Below are positions 63,180-64,000 of a stretch of DNA of 64,000 nucleotides, piece after piece. This stretch comes from Nocardioidaceae bacterium SCSIO 66511 (GTDB lineage Bacteria; Actinomycetota; Actinomycetes; Propionibacteriales; Nocardioidaceae). The translations under genes were made by a program, and so were the position numbers. Within the stretch, counting starts at the first letter, position 1, and each line of letters starts with the position of its first letter. The stretch covers positions 1,116,001 through 1,180,000 of the forward strand of contig CP095846.1 in the NCBI GenBank assembly GCA_023100825.1, written 5' to 3'. The notes below the pieces were generated by a model. That model was not told the origin of the DNA and searched no databases. It saw nothing but the letters and a program-made list of their open reading frames with translations.

Positions 63180-63794
63180 ATGCAAAGCGAGCTGGTCGAG
63201 CGATTCAAGCCCACCGCCGGTCGATGGTGGGGTGTCATCGGCCTCGCGATGGTCGCGTTCGTCGTCGTGGCGGTCGTCTCGAGCGGAGTCGACGCACCCA
63301 CCCTGGCGGTGGCTGCGGGCGCGGCGCTGCTGGGTTGGGCGACGTACGCCGCGTTGGTACGCCCGACGGTTCATGCGTACGAAGACCACCTGCTGTTGCG
63401 CAACGCCCTGACCGACGTACGGCTGCCGTGGCGCAAGATCAGTGACGTCGACGTACGCCAGACGCTGTGCGTGTACACCGGAGCGGATAAGCACCACGGA
63501 ATCGCGGTCGGCAAGAGCGCGCGCTATCTGATGCGCGGTGAGAAGCGGCAGCAGTCGCTGATGTCGACGCCGCAGGAGGAGAAGTTCGCCGCGAAGCCGA
63601 CGATGACCGGGTCGGACGTGACGGGCATGCACTACGCCGACTACGTCCAAGTGCGCATCGAGTCGCTCGCAAAACAGCAGGCGAAGCCGGGCGGTTTGAG
63701 CGACGTGAAGCGTCAATGGGCATGGCCGACGGTCGGTGTCGGCATCGCGATCGGCCTGGCCCTCATCGTGTCGATCGTGGTCTCGAGTCTCTGA
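63180..63794 (+). CDS. PH-domain-like two-to-three-helix membrane protein
   Basis: A 204-residue protein with two helices near the N-terminus (about 18-35 and 41-59), a bacterial PH-like domain (about 62-175; VHAYEDHLLLRNALTDVRLP is typical), and a final helix (about 180-203). Relatives are of unknown function. I chose ATG at 63180; the frame from 63066 overlaps deoC. It is convergent with the mutase gene, 3 bp apart. Confidence 0.8.
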   Translation: MQSELVERFKPTAGRWWGVIGLAMVAFVVVAVVSSGVDAPTLAVAAGAALLGWATYAALVRPTVHAYEDHLLLRNALTDVRLPWRKISDVDVRQTLCVYTGADKHHGIAVGKSARYLMRGEKRQQSLMSTPQEEKFAAKPTMTGSDVTGMHYADYVQVRIESLAKQQAKPGGLSDVKRQWAWPTVGVGIAIGLALIVSIVVSSL

Positions 63795-63797
63795 CCG

Positions 63798-64000
63798 TCA
63801 GATCTCGAGCAGCCCGGCCAAGTCGGCGCGGATCGCGTCCAGTCGGCCCGCCGCAGCGATGCGTGCCGCGGCGACGCCTTCGGCAGCGTCGGTCTCCGGC
63901 TGTACGACGGCCTCCAGATAGCACTTGAGCTTGGGCTCGGTGCCCGACGGACGTACGACGACCCGCGCATCATCGGCCAGGGCGAATCGCAGCCCCTCGG
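63798..64000 (-). CDS. Phospho-sugar mutase (PMM/PGM family), C-terminal end only
   Basis: The last 66 codons of a phosphohexomutase-superfamily gene whose start lies beyond the window. The translated end contains VVVRPSGTEPKLKCYLEA, the phosphate-binding domain IV signature, and closes with LAGLLEI and TGA at 63798-63800. Enzymes of this family next to deoC often act as phosphopentomutase-like or phosphoglucomutase enzymes, moving phosphate between C1 and C5 or C6. That would supply the DeoC substrate, but the specificity cannot be read from this fragment. Confidence 0.88.
   Translation of the reverse strand, partial: EGLRFALADDARVVVRPSGTEPKLKCYLEAVVQPETDAAEGVAAARIAAAGRLDAIRADLAGLLEI

Overview
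This is a GC-rich, gene-dense actinobacterial chromosome segment. No rRNA, tRNA, phage, insertion sequence or CRISPR array was recognised. GTG and TTG starts are common and many genes overlap by 4-8 bp. The nucleoside-catabolism set, two succinate dehydrogenases, a class E sortase and many IclR/TetR/MarR/ArsR regulators suggest a soil-type actinomycete, perhaps Nocardioidaceae; that placement is inference. The tetramer GTAC, especially CGTACG/GTACGC, is conspicuously frequent inside genes throughout.

Layout. 0-7 kb: a methylated-amine/one-carbon locus (MTHFR-like enzyme, two IclR regulators, dimethylglycine-dehydrogenase-like FAD/GcvT protein, EtfBA) with a clear inverted-repeat operator. 7-18.5 kb: housekeeping genes (class E sortase, tandem GNAT, pheA, galK, CNNM/CorC-type protein, ECF sigma factor with a membrane Asp-box protein, trpS, 2'-5' RNA ligase-like protein, YihY, PLP dehydratase). 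18.8-26.9 kb: two different succinate dehydrogenase operons, divergent around a LysR gene with a perfect palindrome in front of the second operon. 27-29.5 kb: an SGNH hydrolase with an unusual helical N-terminus and an M20 amidohydrolase. 29.7-36.6 kb: a BMP-type nucleoside ABC transporter with cytidine deaminase and thymidine phosphorylase. 36.6-44.7 kb: a TAXI lipoprotein, a two-component system, an ArsR/SRPBCC/reductase operon and a TAXI-TRAP transporter. 44.7-48 kb: MaoC hydratase, adenosine deaminase, and a solute-binding/VWA fusion. 48.6-59.5 kb: a nucleoside-kinase-like P-loop protein, ECF sigma factor, Ser/Thr kinase, MFS exporter with TetR, carboxylesterase, NarL/DesK-type two-component system, MarR and an FMN-reductase-GNAT fusion. 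59.6-64 kb: deoC, a full-length aldehyde dehydrogenase, a catalytically incomplete aldehyde dehydrogenase, a PH-like membrane protein and the 3' end of a phosphohexomutase-family gene.

Functionally, the transporter, cdd, deoA, add, deoC, an aldehyde dehydrogenase and the terminal mutase form a dispersed route from external nucleosides to free bases plus acetyl-level carbon and glyceraldehyde-3-phosphate.

Two families of non-coding repeats stand out. Family A has three copies (10446-10510, 18547-18773, 41301-41366): inverted arms around a conserved 15-mer, TCCAATAGGTTTGTA, that does not belong to the arms. Family B fills two gene-free gaps (48010-48646 and 55250-56045): an inverted pair of roughly 270-bp units that can fold into conserved hairpins, set in arrays of GTAGTCGCAC-type repeats. 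These are the best candidates here for something undescribed.
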